A DNA stretch of 13,925 nt from an uncultured Collinsella sp. (GTDB lineage Bacteria; Actinomycetota; Coriobacteriia; Coriobacteriales; Coriobacteriaceae): positions 1-13,925 of the forward strand of contig CALJMO010000059.1 in NCBI GenBank assembly GCA_937982065.1. Direction: 5' to 3'. Positions 7,180 to 13,925 of this stretch are shown here, one piece after another. Position 1 is the stretch's first letter; each line of letters starts with the position of its first letter. A program made the position numbers and the translations under genes. The notes under the pieces were generated by a model. That model was not told where the DNA came from and searched no databases. It was given only the letters and a program-made list of their open reading frames with translations.

Positions 7180-8424
7180 CTATCTCTTTTCCCCAAACCA
7201 TTCTTGCGTCTGTTTCCCCAAAACAAAAGACTGATAAATTAGGCAAATAGCATTGGATATAAGCGCCGTTACAGTAGGGCCATTTAAGCCAAACAACACT
7301 TGCGCGGGAGCCATGACAGCAACAGCACTGATTAAGGACAATATGCTGCCAACAAATACCCCTCGGTAGTTATCAAGAGAAACCAGCAAATCGTTGACAA
7401 ACCAAGCAATGCCAGTCAAAAAGGCACAAGCCAACATAGGCTGAAGGAGATCAGAATGTTTGGATATTCCAGCGCCATAAAACAAAGACAGCAATAATTT
7501 GCCGAAAAAGAAAAGCGCAACTGCTGATATGACGCCGACAAATAAAATACCGGCAAGTATTTTACCTATAAGCGTAAAAAAGGACTTTTCCCTAGAATAG
7601 TAACGCTCTACTAAATAACCTAATAAAGGATTATAGATATACGTCGCACCCATTTGGATAATTGCCACGGGAGCAGCAACTGATGCATAAATGCCTAGAG
7701 CAGAATCTCCGAATGTATAAGATAAATACTGCCTTGGAATATTCGGCGCCGCAGAAGCAGCAATGCCGCCCAGAACGATGGGCAAACAGCCACATAGGAA
7801 AGCTCTGACCTTCGCTTGGGTAATTCCAAGTTTGATTGCAGAGATTCGATTTGATCTCGGATAATCGTAAATTACACCGATACCTATAGTCACTACCGTC
7901 ATTAGCAACAATGCACCTTCGAGGCTATTTAACAGCCCAAAGACAACAATGAACGAAAGGAGAGAACCAATGCCCTGCATTATGAGGGATTTCCCAATAT
8001 AGTCCATCCTATGGCCAACCTGATCATTGGCATGCATGACATCAATAACTAAGCCGGCGGTTTTATAGAGAGCATACAAAAGAACAGCAGGCACCGTATC
8101 AATACGACACGTCGCAATGGAATAGACGGCCAACATTGCAAACGCCATAAACGTAGTAAAGAAACGAAAAGTCAGGTATTCACCAGCAGAGTTTTTCCTT
8201 TCAACATCTGCAATTTGTACCGTGTACATCCTGTATTGGGCCAATTGAGAAAACATGTTGAAAATAGACATAGCAAGGGAATAAATTCCAGCAGCACTAT
8301 ATCCATCAGACAGTCGAACGACCAATATAGTGATTAGCCATTGACAGCCTAAATTCGTCAACGAGCCAACGGTATTCCAGAACATATTGTGTTTAATCGA
8401 AAGAGTCTTCTCTGTGGCTTCCAC
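7180..8424 (-). CDS. Wzx-like polysaccharide flippase, MOP superfamily
   Basis: About 414 residues, almost entirely membrane helices (12 or more), beginning with the typical short basic lead and NMFWNTVGSLTNLGCQWLITI. Oligosaccharide flippases of this class move undecaprenyl-diphosphate-linked glycan units across the membrane. Short loops, absence of any soluble domain, and placement between glycosyltransferase genes support the call. The frame can be read from TTG 8448, but that codon has no ribosome site. GTG 8424 gives a protein starting MEATEKTLSIKHN and is preceded by AGAAGG at 12 nt, so it is preferred; this start is not certain. The stop codon TAG at 7180-7182 forms part of the licD ribosome-binding region, so the two genes are probably translated together. 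Confidence 0.9.
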   Translation of the reverse strand: MEATEKTLSIKHNMFWNTVGSLTNLGCQWLITILVVRLSDGYSAAGIYSLAMSIFNMFSQLAQYRMYTVQIADVERKNSAGEYLTFRFFTTFMAFAMLAVYSIATCRIDTVPAVLLYALYKTAGLVIDVMHANDQVGHRMDYIGKSLIMQGIGSLLSFIVVFGLLNSLEGALLLMTVVTIGIGVIYDYPRSNRISAIKLGITQAKVRAFLCGCLPIVLGGIAASAAPNIPRQYLSYTFGDSALGIYASVAAPVAIIQMGATYIYNPLLGYLVERYYSREKSFFTLIGKILAGILFVGVISAVALFFFGKLLLSLFYGAGISKHSDLLQPMLACAFLTGIAWFVNDLLVSLDNYRGVFVGSILSLISAVAVMAPAQVLFGLNGPTVTALISNAICLIYQSFVLGKQTQEWFGEKR

Positions 8425-8468
8425 AAATATAAGCGCCCTTCTGAACAAGTCGCGATTCGGATACGAAG

Positions 8469-9434
8469 CTATTTTGCTTCTTTAATCATGTTTAAAATCA
8501 AAAGAAACAGCCAATTCGGTACAAGTCGCATAATGATTTCAGCTTTAGCAATGGACGGGCAAGCTCGTCGATATTTAAGCAAGCCAATTATGGAGCGTCG
8601 CTCTCTTGCATCGGCGAACCCCATTATTTCCTTTAGGTGCGGTGAATCAGGAAATCTTTCGGCAAATTGCTTAGCTGTATCAACCCTGTTTTTGACTCTT
8701 GTTAAATACCAATCATCTTTTGAAGCAACACCCGCAAGGAATCCAGTTTCATTCCCGCCATGTCGACGATACTTAACCAAGGGAGTCGTTGTAAAACTGC
8801 ACTTCCCCAGTTCGCTGCAGCCCAATGTCAACCACAAATCATGTGCAGTGGATTCCGGAAAGGGAATCATCGACTTAGCAGCACTCGCATCTAGCATGAG
8901 AGCCATACCAATGCCGTAGCATACACTTGCAGCCTGAATAGTAATATCCTCTCCGGAGCACCAATTTACTTCAGGCGAATTTGGATGAGCTTTTCTGTAG
9001 CTCTCTACCAGCATGTTTCCGTTTTCGTCGATTACCGATCTATCGCAAACATCAAGAATTGAGCCTTCTTCTAGCATATGGTTGAGCGAAACTTGAACTC
9101 TGTTAGGCTCCCAAATATCATCTTGATCGCAAAATACTACGTAATCCCCTTCTGCCAAAGAGAGTAGTGCCTCGAACGATTTGACATAACCGAGATTTTT
9201 ATCGCCATGATAATAACGATAGGCGTTTTTCTTTATATGCTCTTGGATAAACCCCTCTAAAGAGGCCGATTCGGGGCAGTCATTTCTGACCAAAAGCGTA
9301 ACCGGAAACGTTTGTTCATCAATCGAATCAAGTTGAGCGGCGAAAAACTTAAAATCAGGTTTATATGCTGAAAGAAGTACGCATACGCCTGTACCATTTC
9401 CCTTTTCTATTTCCAAAAATCCTCCCAAAGTCAT
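8469..9434 (-). CDS. GT2 family glycosyltransferase, rhamnosyltransferase-like
   Basis: A 321-residue inverting GT-A enzyme. Motifs are VCVLLSAYKP (17-26), the metal-binding FCDQDDIWEP (101-110) characteristic of the rhamnosyltransferase-like GT2 group, and AHDLW (197-201), the region holding the catalytic base. A basic or hydrophobic tail (RLVPNWLFLLILNMIKEAK) may touch the membrane. It would add a deoxyhexose, possibly rhamnose, to the growing lipid-linked glycan. ATG 9434 overlaps the TGA of the upstream remnant frame as ATGA, which supports this start by coupling. However, a good GGGAGGA stands inside the gene just before TTG 9416, so a start six codons later is possible. It is the first intact gene of the polysaccharide operon. 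Sugar specificity is inferred from family resemblance only. Confidence 0.9.
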   Translation of the reverse strand: MTLGGFLEIEKGNGTGVCVLLSAYKPDFKFFAAQLDSIDEQTFPVTLLVRNDCPESASLEGFIQEHIKKNAYRYYHGDKNLGYVKSFEALLSLAEGDYVVFCDQDDIWEPNRVQVSLNHMLEEGSILDVCDRSVIDENGNMLVESYRKAHPNSPEVNWCSGEDITIQAASVCYGIGMALMLDASAAKSMIPFPESTAHDLWLTLGCSELGKCSFTTTPLVKYRRHGGNETGFLAGVASKDDWYLTRVKNRVDTAKQFAERFPDSPHLKEIMGFADARERRSIIGLLKYRRACPSIAKAEIIMRLVPNWLFLLILNMIKEAK

Positions 9435-9679
9435 GTTTTCAAGATTAGCAAAGCAATCATTAGAGATTTAAGGTGTTGTTTATTACGCTCAAAAAAGACA
9501 GGAGAAGGCTCGGCCTTTAGATAATACATGGCGGCAAATTGAATGGTGCTCCCGTAATTTTTAACACCAACACCGACATCTCGCCCCCCTAGAGGGAGCG
9601 AGATGGTTGGCTTTTCAAAATAATCTGAAAAGGAAGCTCGTAGAGAATTAAAATCCTGCGCACCGGAAGTGCATACAGT
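9431..9679 (-). pseudogene. C-terminal remnant of an unidentified gene at the head of the polysaccharide operon
   Basis: An 82-codon frame runs from just after an in-frame TAA (9680-9682) to a TGA at 9431-9433. It contains no ATG, GTG or TTG until an ATG 51 codons in. The translation is clearly protein-like: AQDFNSLRASFSDYFEKP, then ISLPLGGRDVGVGVKNYG, then STIQFAAMYYLKAEPSP and a basic FFERNKQHLKSL tail. Its TGA overlaps the ATG of the GT2 gene as ATGA, the arrangement expected of consecutive operon genes. In the next frame, just upstream, KAVINCMHFRCAGF may be a further piece, which would imply a frameshift as well as loss of the 5' part. I do not recognise the family; a polysaccharide enzyme is likely from position only. 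Translation of an uncommon start cannot be excluded. Confidence 0.55.
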
Positions 9680-9751
9680 TTATGACTGCCTTCTCATGAA
9701 ACCGCTTGCCAAATCAAAGCACCTCAATTGGAAAAGAGTCCCTTAAGAATC

Positions 9752-9780
9752 AGTGTCTTTCTCCCACCTTTAAAGACACT
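9752..9780 (-). terminator. Stem-loop after the L,D-transpeptidase gene, possible terminator
   Basis: AGTGTCTTT (9752-9760) and AAAGACACT (9772-9780) are perfect reverse complements, giving a 9-bp stem with an 11-base loop. It begins 9 nt after the TGA of the L,D-transpeptidase gene on the minus strand. No T-rich run follows (GATTCTTAAGG), so it is not a canonical intrinsic terminator. It may be a weak or factor-assisted terminator, or a 3' stabilising hairpin that marks the operon border. Confidence 0.5.
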
Positions 9781-9789
9781 TGTCCAATA

Positions 9790-11859
9790 TCAATAGGTAA
9801 CAACCTTTGTTCCATAAGGAATGTTATCGTAAATCCATTTTGCGTTCTGGATCTCAAGGCGCACACATCCTGCAGAGGATGGAACGCCCATCGTGGGATC
9901 CATCACCCGGTTACTGTTGACGTAGTAGGGCGAAGAATGGAATAGATAATCACCGTAGAACTGTGTGTAGTAATAGCAAGTATATCCATGCCCAAAGGAG
10001 TATCCCTTTCCGTAGACTTGGTACTCCCCTATCACAGTTGGCGTACTGGCTTTTCCCGTCGAACATACATATCGACGGTTTAAGGACCAATTATTCCATG
10101 ACCCAGTGTAGATGCTCGTGATACAACGCGACGTATCGACAAGTATCAGCCAATTTGTATTGCTTGAATAACTTTGAGCTTTAGCGTCCATATAGTCTGA
10201 CACCCACGCGCCGTTAGCCATGAAGTAATTCCAGGATCCGTCCACAACGCGCCAGCCAGTAGCCATAGCCCCACTAGCATCAAGCCAATACCAGGTGCCG
10301 CCCAAATTGAGCCATCCCGTCTGCATATAACCAGACGAATTCAAGTAATACCAATATCCGTTAACGGCAACCCAACCGGTTTTCATAACGTAAGTAGATG
10401 GATCTAAATCGAAACAGGAGCCATCCTTGCTCAGCCAGCCAGATCGTGCATAGCCAGCGGTCTCATCAAAGAAGTACCATTTTCCGTTAACGTTCTGCCA
10501 GCCGACGCTCAAGGAGCCATTAGTCGGATCAGCATAGAAAATGCAGCCACCAAGCGTCACGAAACCGCGCGCTTCGACCAATTCGCCATCGCCGTTTGAA
10601 GTAAATAACTTCCCATTGCGCAATGTTCCGCACAACGAGCAGTCAGAACCAGCAAAAGCCTTAGACGGACCATCCTGAACCGAGTCCTGGACATCTACCC
10701 ATTCACGACAAGCAACAGCGCCTGAGCCTTTTGCATAATAGCTTTTCCCATTTACAGAAAAATGCCCGAGCAGCATTTTGCCGTCGACGGCAGGATCAAG
10801 ATAATAGTATTGGCTACCGTCCTTCAGCCAACCCGTCTTTACAATACCCGATGCATTAGATGGCTCAGCGTAATACCAGTCTCCATCGCTCATAAACCAG
10901 CCGAGTGACAGCGCTCCCGTTGAAGAAAAATGATACCGATTCGATCCGATGGAAAAAAAGCCGGTAACCATTCTATTGTCATTTGCGATATCGAGCCAAT
11001 ACCAAGCGCCGTTCACCGAACGCCAGCCCGACGCAAGTGCGCCGGAACCGTCTGCGTAATACCAGTCCGTACCATCAAACACCCAACCAACAGCCATTGC
11101 ACCGGAATCCGATAAATAATAACGTGATGAGCCAACGGAAACGATTCCCCTAGACATAGCACCATCATTGGCGGGATCAAGCCAATACCAGTTATTGCCA
11201 GTTTGAAGCCAACCGGTTAAGACTTCACCATTGCTACCCCAATACCATAAACCGTTATCAAGACACCATCCATTAATCAGTCCATAGGTTCCAAGAAGAT
11301 AAGGATGCCCATCGATAACACGTCGCCCAGTAACCATGGAACAGCCGTCAAGGGAGTCAAACCAGTACCATTGGCCTCCGATAAGCTGCCAACCATTTGC
11401 CAAAGCGCCTGATGGACTCGCGTAATACCACTTATTGTCAGTAAAAATCCAGCCGCAACTCATCGCGCCGTCACGAGCGGGGTCCAAATAGTACAACGAG
11501 CCGTCAACATTCTGCATTCCGGTCAAACGGCAGTCGTCAAGATAGTAATACCAGGACAAACCGTCCCATTGCCATCCAGATAGTTTTTCCGTCGTCGACG
11601 AGTCTTGGCTTTCGACAACCTGTGGATTCGAATCTTCCGCTGTTTTGCCAGCATAATCGTTGGAATCTTGAGCGAGACCGCCGCCGACAAAAGCACCCGA
11701 CCCTTCCGTCGAGTCGCGCTCTACGATATCGTTATCCGCCCCCTCTTCCACGGCATAAGCAGTGCAAGAAAACGCGGGGGCGAAAACCGAGAGCGAGGCG
11801 GATAGTAGCACCAAGCCGATTGCTCGCCAGCAAATTCGATGATCAATCCGAGCATTCAT
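9790..11859 (-). CDS. Secreted L,D-transpeptidase (YkuD) with wall-binding repeats
   Basis: A 689-residue exported enzyme. Residues 1-36 are a signal peptide ending AYA. An acidic, Ser/Gly-rich linker follows, then about 20 wall-binding modules (94 to about 550), then a C-terminal YkuD domain (569-689). The domain has the catalytic signature complete: LFHSSP with His641 and SSAGCVRLE with the nucleophile Cys665 (codon 9865-9867). YkuD enzymes form 3-3 peptidoglycan cross-links or attach proteins to the meso-diaminopimelate residue. The repeats would hold the enzyme at the wall. The frame is open from TTG 11901, but ATG 11859 is chosen because it gives a clean signal peptide and has GGGGG 6 nt upstream. 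It lies 42 nt behind the NlpC/P60 gene and probably shares its transcript. An irregular module near 10547-10713 recurs in the two other repeat proteins. Confidence 0.93.
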   Translation of the reverse strand: MNARIDHRICWRAIGLVLLSASLSVFAPAFSCTAYAVEEGADNDIVERDSTEGSGAFVGGGLAQDSNDYAGKTAEDSNPQVVESQDSSTTEKLSGWQWDGLSWYYYLDDCRLTGMQNVDGSLYYLDPARDGAMSCGWIFTDNKWYYASPSGALANGWQLIGGQWYWFDSLDGCSMVTGRRVIDGHPYLLGTYGLINGWCLDNGLWYWGSNGEVLTGWLQTGNNWYWLDPANDGAMSRGIVSVGSSRYYLSDSGAMAVGWVFDGTDWYYADGSGALASGWRSVNGAWYWLDIANDNRMVTGFFSIGSNRYHFSSTGALSLGWFMSDGDWYYAEPSNASGIVKTGWLKDGSQYYYLDPAVDGKMLLGHFSVNGKSYYAKGSGAVACREWVDVQDSVQDGPSKAFAGSDCSLCGTLRNGKLFTSNGDGELVEARGFVTLGGCIFYADPTNGSLSVGWQNVNGKWYFFDETAGYARSGWLSKDGSCFDLDPSTYVMKTGWVAVNGYWYYLNSSGYMQTGWLNLGGTWYWLDASGAMATGWRVVDGSWNYFMANGAWVSDYMDAKAQSYSSNTNWLILVDTSRCITSIYTGSWNNWSLNRRYVCSTGKASTPTVIGEYQVYGKGYSFGHGYTCYYYTQFYGDYLFHSSPYYVNSNRVMDPTMGVPSSAGCVRLEIQNAKWIYDNIPYGTKVVTY
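10210..11580 (-). repeat. Wall-binding repeat array (about 20 modules) in the L,D-transpeptidase
   Basis: Units of 20-23 residues, e.g. GWLNLGGTWYWLDASGAMAT, alternating between short SGAM and longer DPANDGAM turns. A distinctive unit without aromatic core (RRVIDGHPYLLGTYGLINGW) maps near 11275-11335. An irregular cysteine-containing insert maps near 10547-10713. The order of modules matches the array of the NlpC/P60 protein in register, with about three extra modules (GWRSVNG to GIVKT). Confidence 0.85.
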
Positions 11860-11901
11860 TTCAGGCCCCCAACCGGTACCGACTGTCTTACAAGGAATCA
11901 A

Positions 11902-13872
11902 TTAGATAAACGGACGGGCTGCGCCGATCACATTTCCCCTAGCGCTGACGGGATGAATACCGACACCCTGATGAGGCCAGGAGTCAATCATCATACCGCC
12001 GCCAAGTGCGATTGCGATATGCCCGCGATAATAAATCACATCGCCACGCTGAATCGAGCTGGTGCTCACGGGCATAAAGATGTTGCTTCGATACCAATTC
12101 ATCGAATTGTAGGTTTGGCTTGGATCCCAGCGATGGTTATAAGGGTTGTAAACACCCATATCCATGCCAGTAGCATAAAGACATTGCAAGACAAAACCAG
12201 AGCAATCAACAGCCCCGCCGGGAGCGGTAGACCAAGGCTCAATATATTGCGTACCGATATATTCGTAAGCACGCTGAATAAAGGCATTCACGCAATCTTC
12301 CCGCGTCGCTTCGACAGAAATGCGAGAAGGAGTCACATAGGTAAAGTAGCCAGTGCAGTAGCTAGGCAACTGAACAGTCCAAGAGCTGACCTGGGGATAC
12401 TGCGGAGGATTTTGCCAGCCAACCTTGTCGCACTGGCCATCGCTCCAGAAAATTCGACGCACGCCATCGATGGTTCTTGCGCCTGTTGCCATAGCACCGC
12501 TGCCGTCTAGCCAATACCACTTACCCGAATCTTTAAGCCAGCCAACATGCATGCTGCCGTTGGAGTCAAGGTAATACCATGTTCCATTGAGGCATTTCCA
12601 ACCAGTTGCCATTTTTCCGTCGGCGTTTAGGTAATACCATGCACCGTCAGTAAAAACCCATCCAGTTTTCATCGCACCAGAATCGGCATCAAGCCAATAC
12701 CAATCGCCATCAATCTGCAGCCATCCACGATGAATGACGCCCGTTCCGGGCTCAGCATAAAACCTTTGATTTGCAACATTAACCCAACCGGACGCAACCT
12801 GCCAGCCATCAGCTCCAGCTGTTTTTAGGATAGTACCGTTTTCGCGGATCACATCTTTGCAAAGATATCCATTGCCATCGGCATATCTTTCTACGCCGTC
12901 TTTAACGGTAATCCAGCTTGACACCACAAGTCTACCGCTCAGGTTTGCGAAACAATCGTTGCCGCCCACCTCAAATAAGCCCGTTTTCATGAGATGGCTA
13001 GCAGGGTCCAGGTAATACCAACTCACGCCCTCTTTATACCAGCCAGAAATAAGCGCGCCAGATTCAGAGGCAAAATACCAGCCGTCCTCGGACTGAGCCC
13101 AACCAATAGCCATAGTCCCATTCGAATTCAAATAATATGCTGCATTGCCAAGGTCTAAATACCCAACAGACATTTTGCCGTCGGAAGCCGGATCGAGATA
13201 ATACCAGGTTCCGTTAACGAGTTGCCAGCCAGTGACCGCAATACCATTAGAGCAGTAATACCAATCTACTCCATCTTTGAACCATCCATTTACGAGGCCA
13301 TAGTCGCCAAAAATGTAGGTACTTCCATCGATCTCGTGACGACCTTTGAACATAGCCAGCGTCTGAGAGTCAAAATAATAGCGAGTCCCACCTATCGTCT
13401 GCCATGACGAAGCAAGTGCGCCCGATGGATATGCCCAGTACCAATTCCCGTCAACGAGAATCCAGCCGGTTTTCATAGCACCAGTGGCATCTAAATAGTA
13501 TTTCCCGCTCCCGAGGTCGACAAAACCAACCTGCATTATATGGGTGGCAGGATCCAGGTAATACCATGTGCCGTCTTGATAAAACCAATCAGCAGCTAAA
13601 TCGCCTCCAGCATTGGCATAAAACCAATTTCCATCTGAGTTACGTAGCCAGCAGTTCTGATATAGCGCGCCAAAAGGCGTTGCGGCATTGCCGTCATTCG
13701 CATAAAACGAAGCAGTCGATCCGCCAGCATCGGTCACATTGAAATAACCTGTCTGCATTGCACCATCATTGGCCGGATCAAGCCAATACCAATAGCCCCC
13801 GCTTTGCAGCCAGCCAGTTTGGTGTTTACCGTTTTTTCCGTAATACCAAACTCCAGACGACTCGTCTCGTTG
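11902..13872 (-). CDS. NlpC/P60 peptidase with wall-binding repeats, 5' end lost
   Basis: The frame is open for 656 codons from 13872 (just after an in-frame TAA at 13873-13875) to the TAA at 11902-11904. About 21 wall-binding modules precede a C-terminal NlpC/P60 domain of about 140 residues. The catalytic Cys is in VDCSGFV (codon 12202-12204), the His in RGHIAIALGGG (codon 12019-12021), and a third polar residue probably in SWPHQG. Such enzymes cut the D-Glu/diamino-acid bond of peptidoglycan stems. The first ATG is at 13758, inside a repeat, and would give 618 residues without a signal peptide. Modules continue in frame upstream of it (GVWYYGKNG, GWLQSG), so the true start has been removed or lies beyond a break near 13855-13875. 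It may therefore be a pseudogene, a rearranged copy, or an assembly edge. It is followed after 42 nt by the L,D-transpeptidase ATG. Confidence 0.85.
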   Translation of the reverse strand, partial: QRDESSGVWYYGKNGKHQTGWLQSGGYWYWLDPANDGAMQTGYFNVTDAGGSTASFYANDGNAATPFGALYQNCWLRNSDGNWFYANAGGDLAADWFYQDGTWYYLDPATHIMQVGFVDLGSGKYYLDATGAMKTGWILVDGNWYWAYPSGALASSWQTIGGTRYYFDSQTLAMFKGRHEIDGSTYIFGDYGLVNGWFKDGVDWYYCSNGIAVTGWQLVNGTWYYLDPASDGKMSVGYLDLGNAAYYLNSNGTMAIGWAQSEDGWYFASESGALISGWYKEGVSWYYLDPASHLMKTGLFEVGGNDCFANLSGRLVVSSWITVKDGVERYADGNGYLCKDVIRENGTILKTAGADGWQVASGWVNVANQRFYAEPGTGVIHRGWLQIDGDWYWLDADSGAMKTGWVFTDGAWYYLNADGKMATGWKCLNGTWYYLDSNGSMHVGWLKDSGKWYWLDGSGAMATGARTIDGVRRIFWSDGQCDKVGWQNPPQYPQVSSWTVQLPSYCTGYFTYVTPSRISVEATREDCVNAFIQRAYEYIGTQYIEPWSTAPGGAVDCSGFVLQCLYATGMDMGVYNPYNHRWDPSQTYNSMNWYRSNIFMPVSTSSIQRGDVIYYRGHIAIALGGGMMIDSWPHQGVGIHPVSARGNVIGAARPFI
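12410..13860 (-). repeat. Wall-binding repeat array (about 21 modules) in the NlpC/P60 protein
   Basis: Units such as GWKCLNGTWYYLDSNGSMHV. The non-aromatic unit (RHEIDGSTYIFGDYGLVNGW, near 13280-13350) and the irregular insert (WITVKDGVERYADGNGYL to QVASGW, near 12775-12920) are shared with the L,D-transpeptidase. The array runs up to the point where the gene's 5' end disappears. At DNA level, 13760-13791 matches 11159-11190 at 31 of 32 bases. Confidence 0.85.
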
Positions 13873-13917
13873 TTAGCGCCGGGCGATTTTAGCCGCTAAT
13901 AGTCAAACGATTTTGAC
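13855..13917. repeat. Cluster of short inverted repeats at the broken 5' end of the NlpC/P60 gene
   Basis: Three perfect dyads lie within 63 bases: AGACGA-C-TCGTCT (13855-13867), TTAGCG (13873-13878) with CGCTAA (13894-13899), and GTCAAA-CGAT-TTTGAC (13902-13917). They begin where homology to the repeat family stops. They could mark a recombination or insertion junction, or hairpins of a neighbouring transcript. Each is short enough that chance cannot be ruled out. Confidence 0.4.
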
Positions 13918-13925
13918 CAATCCCG

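Noticed and set aside
8389..8919. 176-codon plus-strand frame opposite the flippase and GT2 genes
   Set aside because: It crosses the boundary of two well-supported minus-strand genes and lacks any recognisable domain.
9752..9780. CRISPR-like or tandem repeat elements in the intergenic regions
   Set aside because: Only isolated inverted repeats are present; there is no regularly spaced direct repeat array anywhere in the window.
11839..12510. 223-codon plus-strand frame opposite the NlpC/P60 gene
   Set aside because: It is antisense to the conserved NlpC/P60 catalytic domain and its translation resembles no known protein type; the minus-strand frame explains the sequence.
30..13872. Insertion sequence or phage origin for the locus
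   Set aside because: No transposase, integrase, terminal inverted repeats or target duplications were seen; the broken gene at 13855-13875 and the remnant at 9431-9679 hint at rearrangement but identify no element.
13860..13925. Possible tmRNA tag-like reading (GANNET) at the window end
   Set aside because: The reading does not end in the usual LAA/VAA type tag, and no tRNA-like acceptor stem or pseudoknot context is visible.

Overview
The window looks like an accessory cell-surface locus of a Gram-positive actinobacterium. I infer a member of the Coriobacteriia (Atopobium/Lancefieldella/Olsenella type) with moderate G+C. The grounds are three very long secreted proteins built from about 20-residue choline/glucan-binding-type repeats (GW...G.WYYLD..G.M.TG), an Ig-like surface domain of the type seen in Coriobacteriia and Clostridia, and a cell-wall polysaccharide gene set that includes LicD, DUF2142 and DUF2304. 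The taxonomy is inference; no rRNA or housekeeping gene is present. Every gene I can support lies on the minus strand, so transcription runs from high to low coordinates.

Layout in transcription order. (1) 13872-11902: NlpC/P60 peptidase with about 21 wall-binding repeats. Its reading frame has lost its start and signal peptide near 13855-13875, where repeat homology stops at a cluster of small palindromes. (2) 11859-9790: secreted L,D-transpeptidase (YkuD) with about 20 repeats, 42 nt behind gene 1 and followed by a stem-loop. (3) 9679-9431: an 82-codon open frame without a start codon that reads like the C-terminus of a lost gene. Its TGA overlaps the ATG of the next gene. (4) 9434-5032: polysaccharide operon of rhamnosyltransferase-like GT2, MOP-family flippase, LicD-family phosphotransferase, GT4 and a DUF2142 polytopic membrane protein. 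(5) After a 315-nt gap, 2731-1632: a DPM1-like GT2 and a DUF2304 membrane protein, overlapping by one base. (6) After a 258-nt gap carrying a perfect 10-bp palindrome over a possible promoter, 1373-30: a secreted Ig-like plus repeat protein with no catalytic domain.

How the parts may work together. The central genes fit export of a lipid-linked glycan (flippase), assembly by GT2 and GT4, phospho-substituent transfer by LicD, and side-chain addition outside the membrane from a polyprenyl-phosphate sugar (GT2 + DUF2304 + DUF2142, comparable to GacI/GacJ/GacL of streptococci). The repeat proteins on both sides are the class that in other bacteria binds phosphocholine-decorated or other wall polymers. 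The attractive, untested reading is a linked 'writer and reader' locus: the glycan made in the middle is what the flanking hydrolase, transpeptidase and adhesin-like protein hold on to. No choline uptake/activation genes (licABC type), glycan polymerase, priming transferase or sugar-nucleotide genes are in the window, so the glycan pathway is incomplete here.
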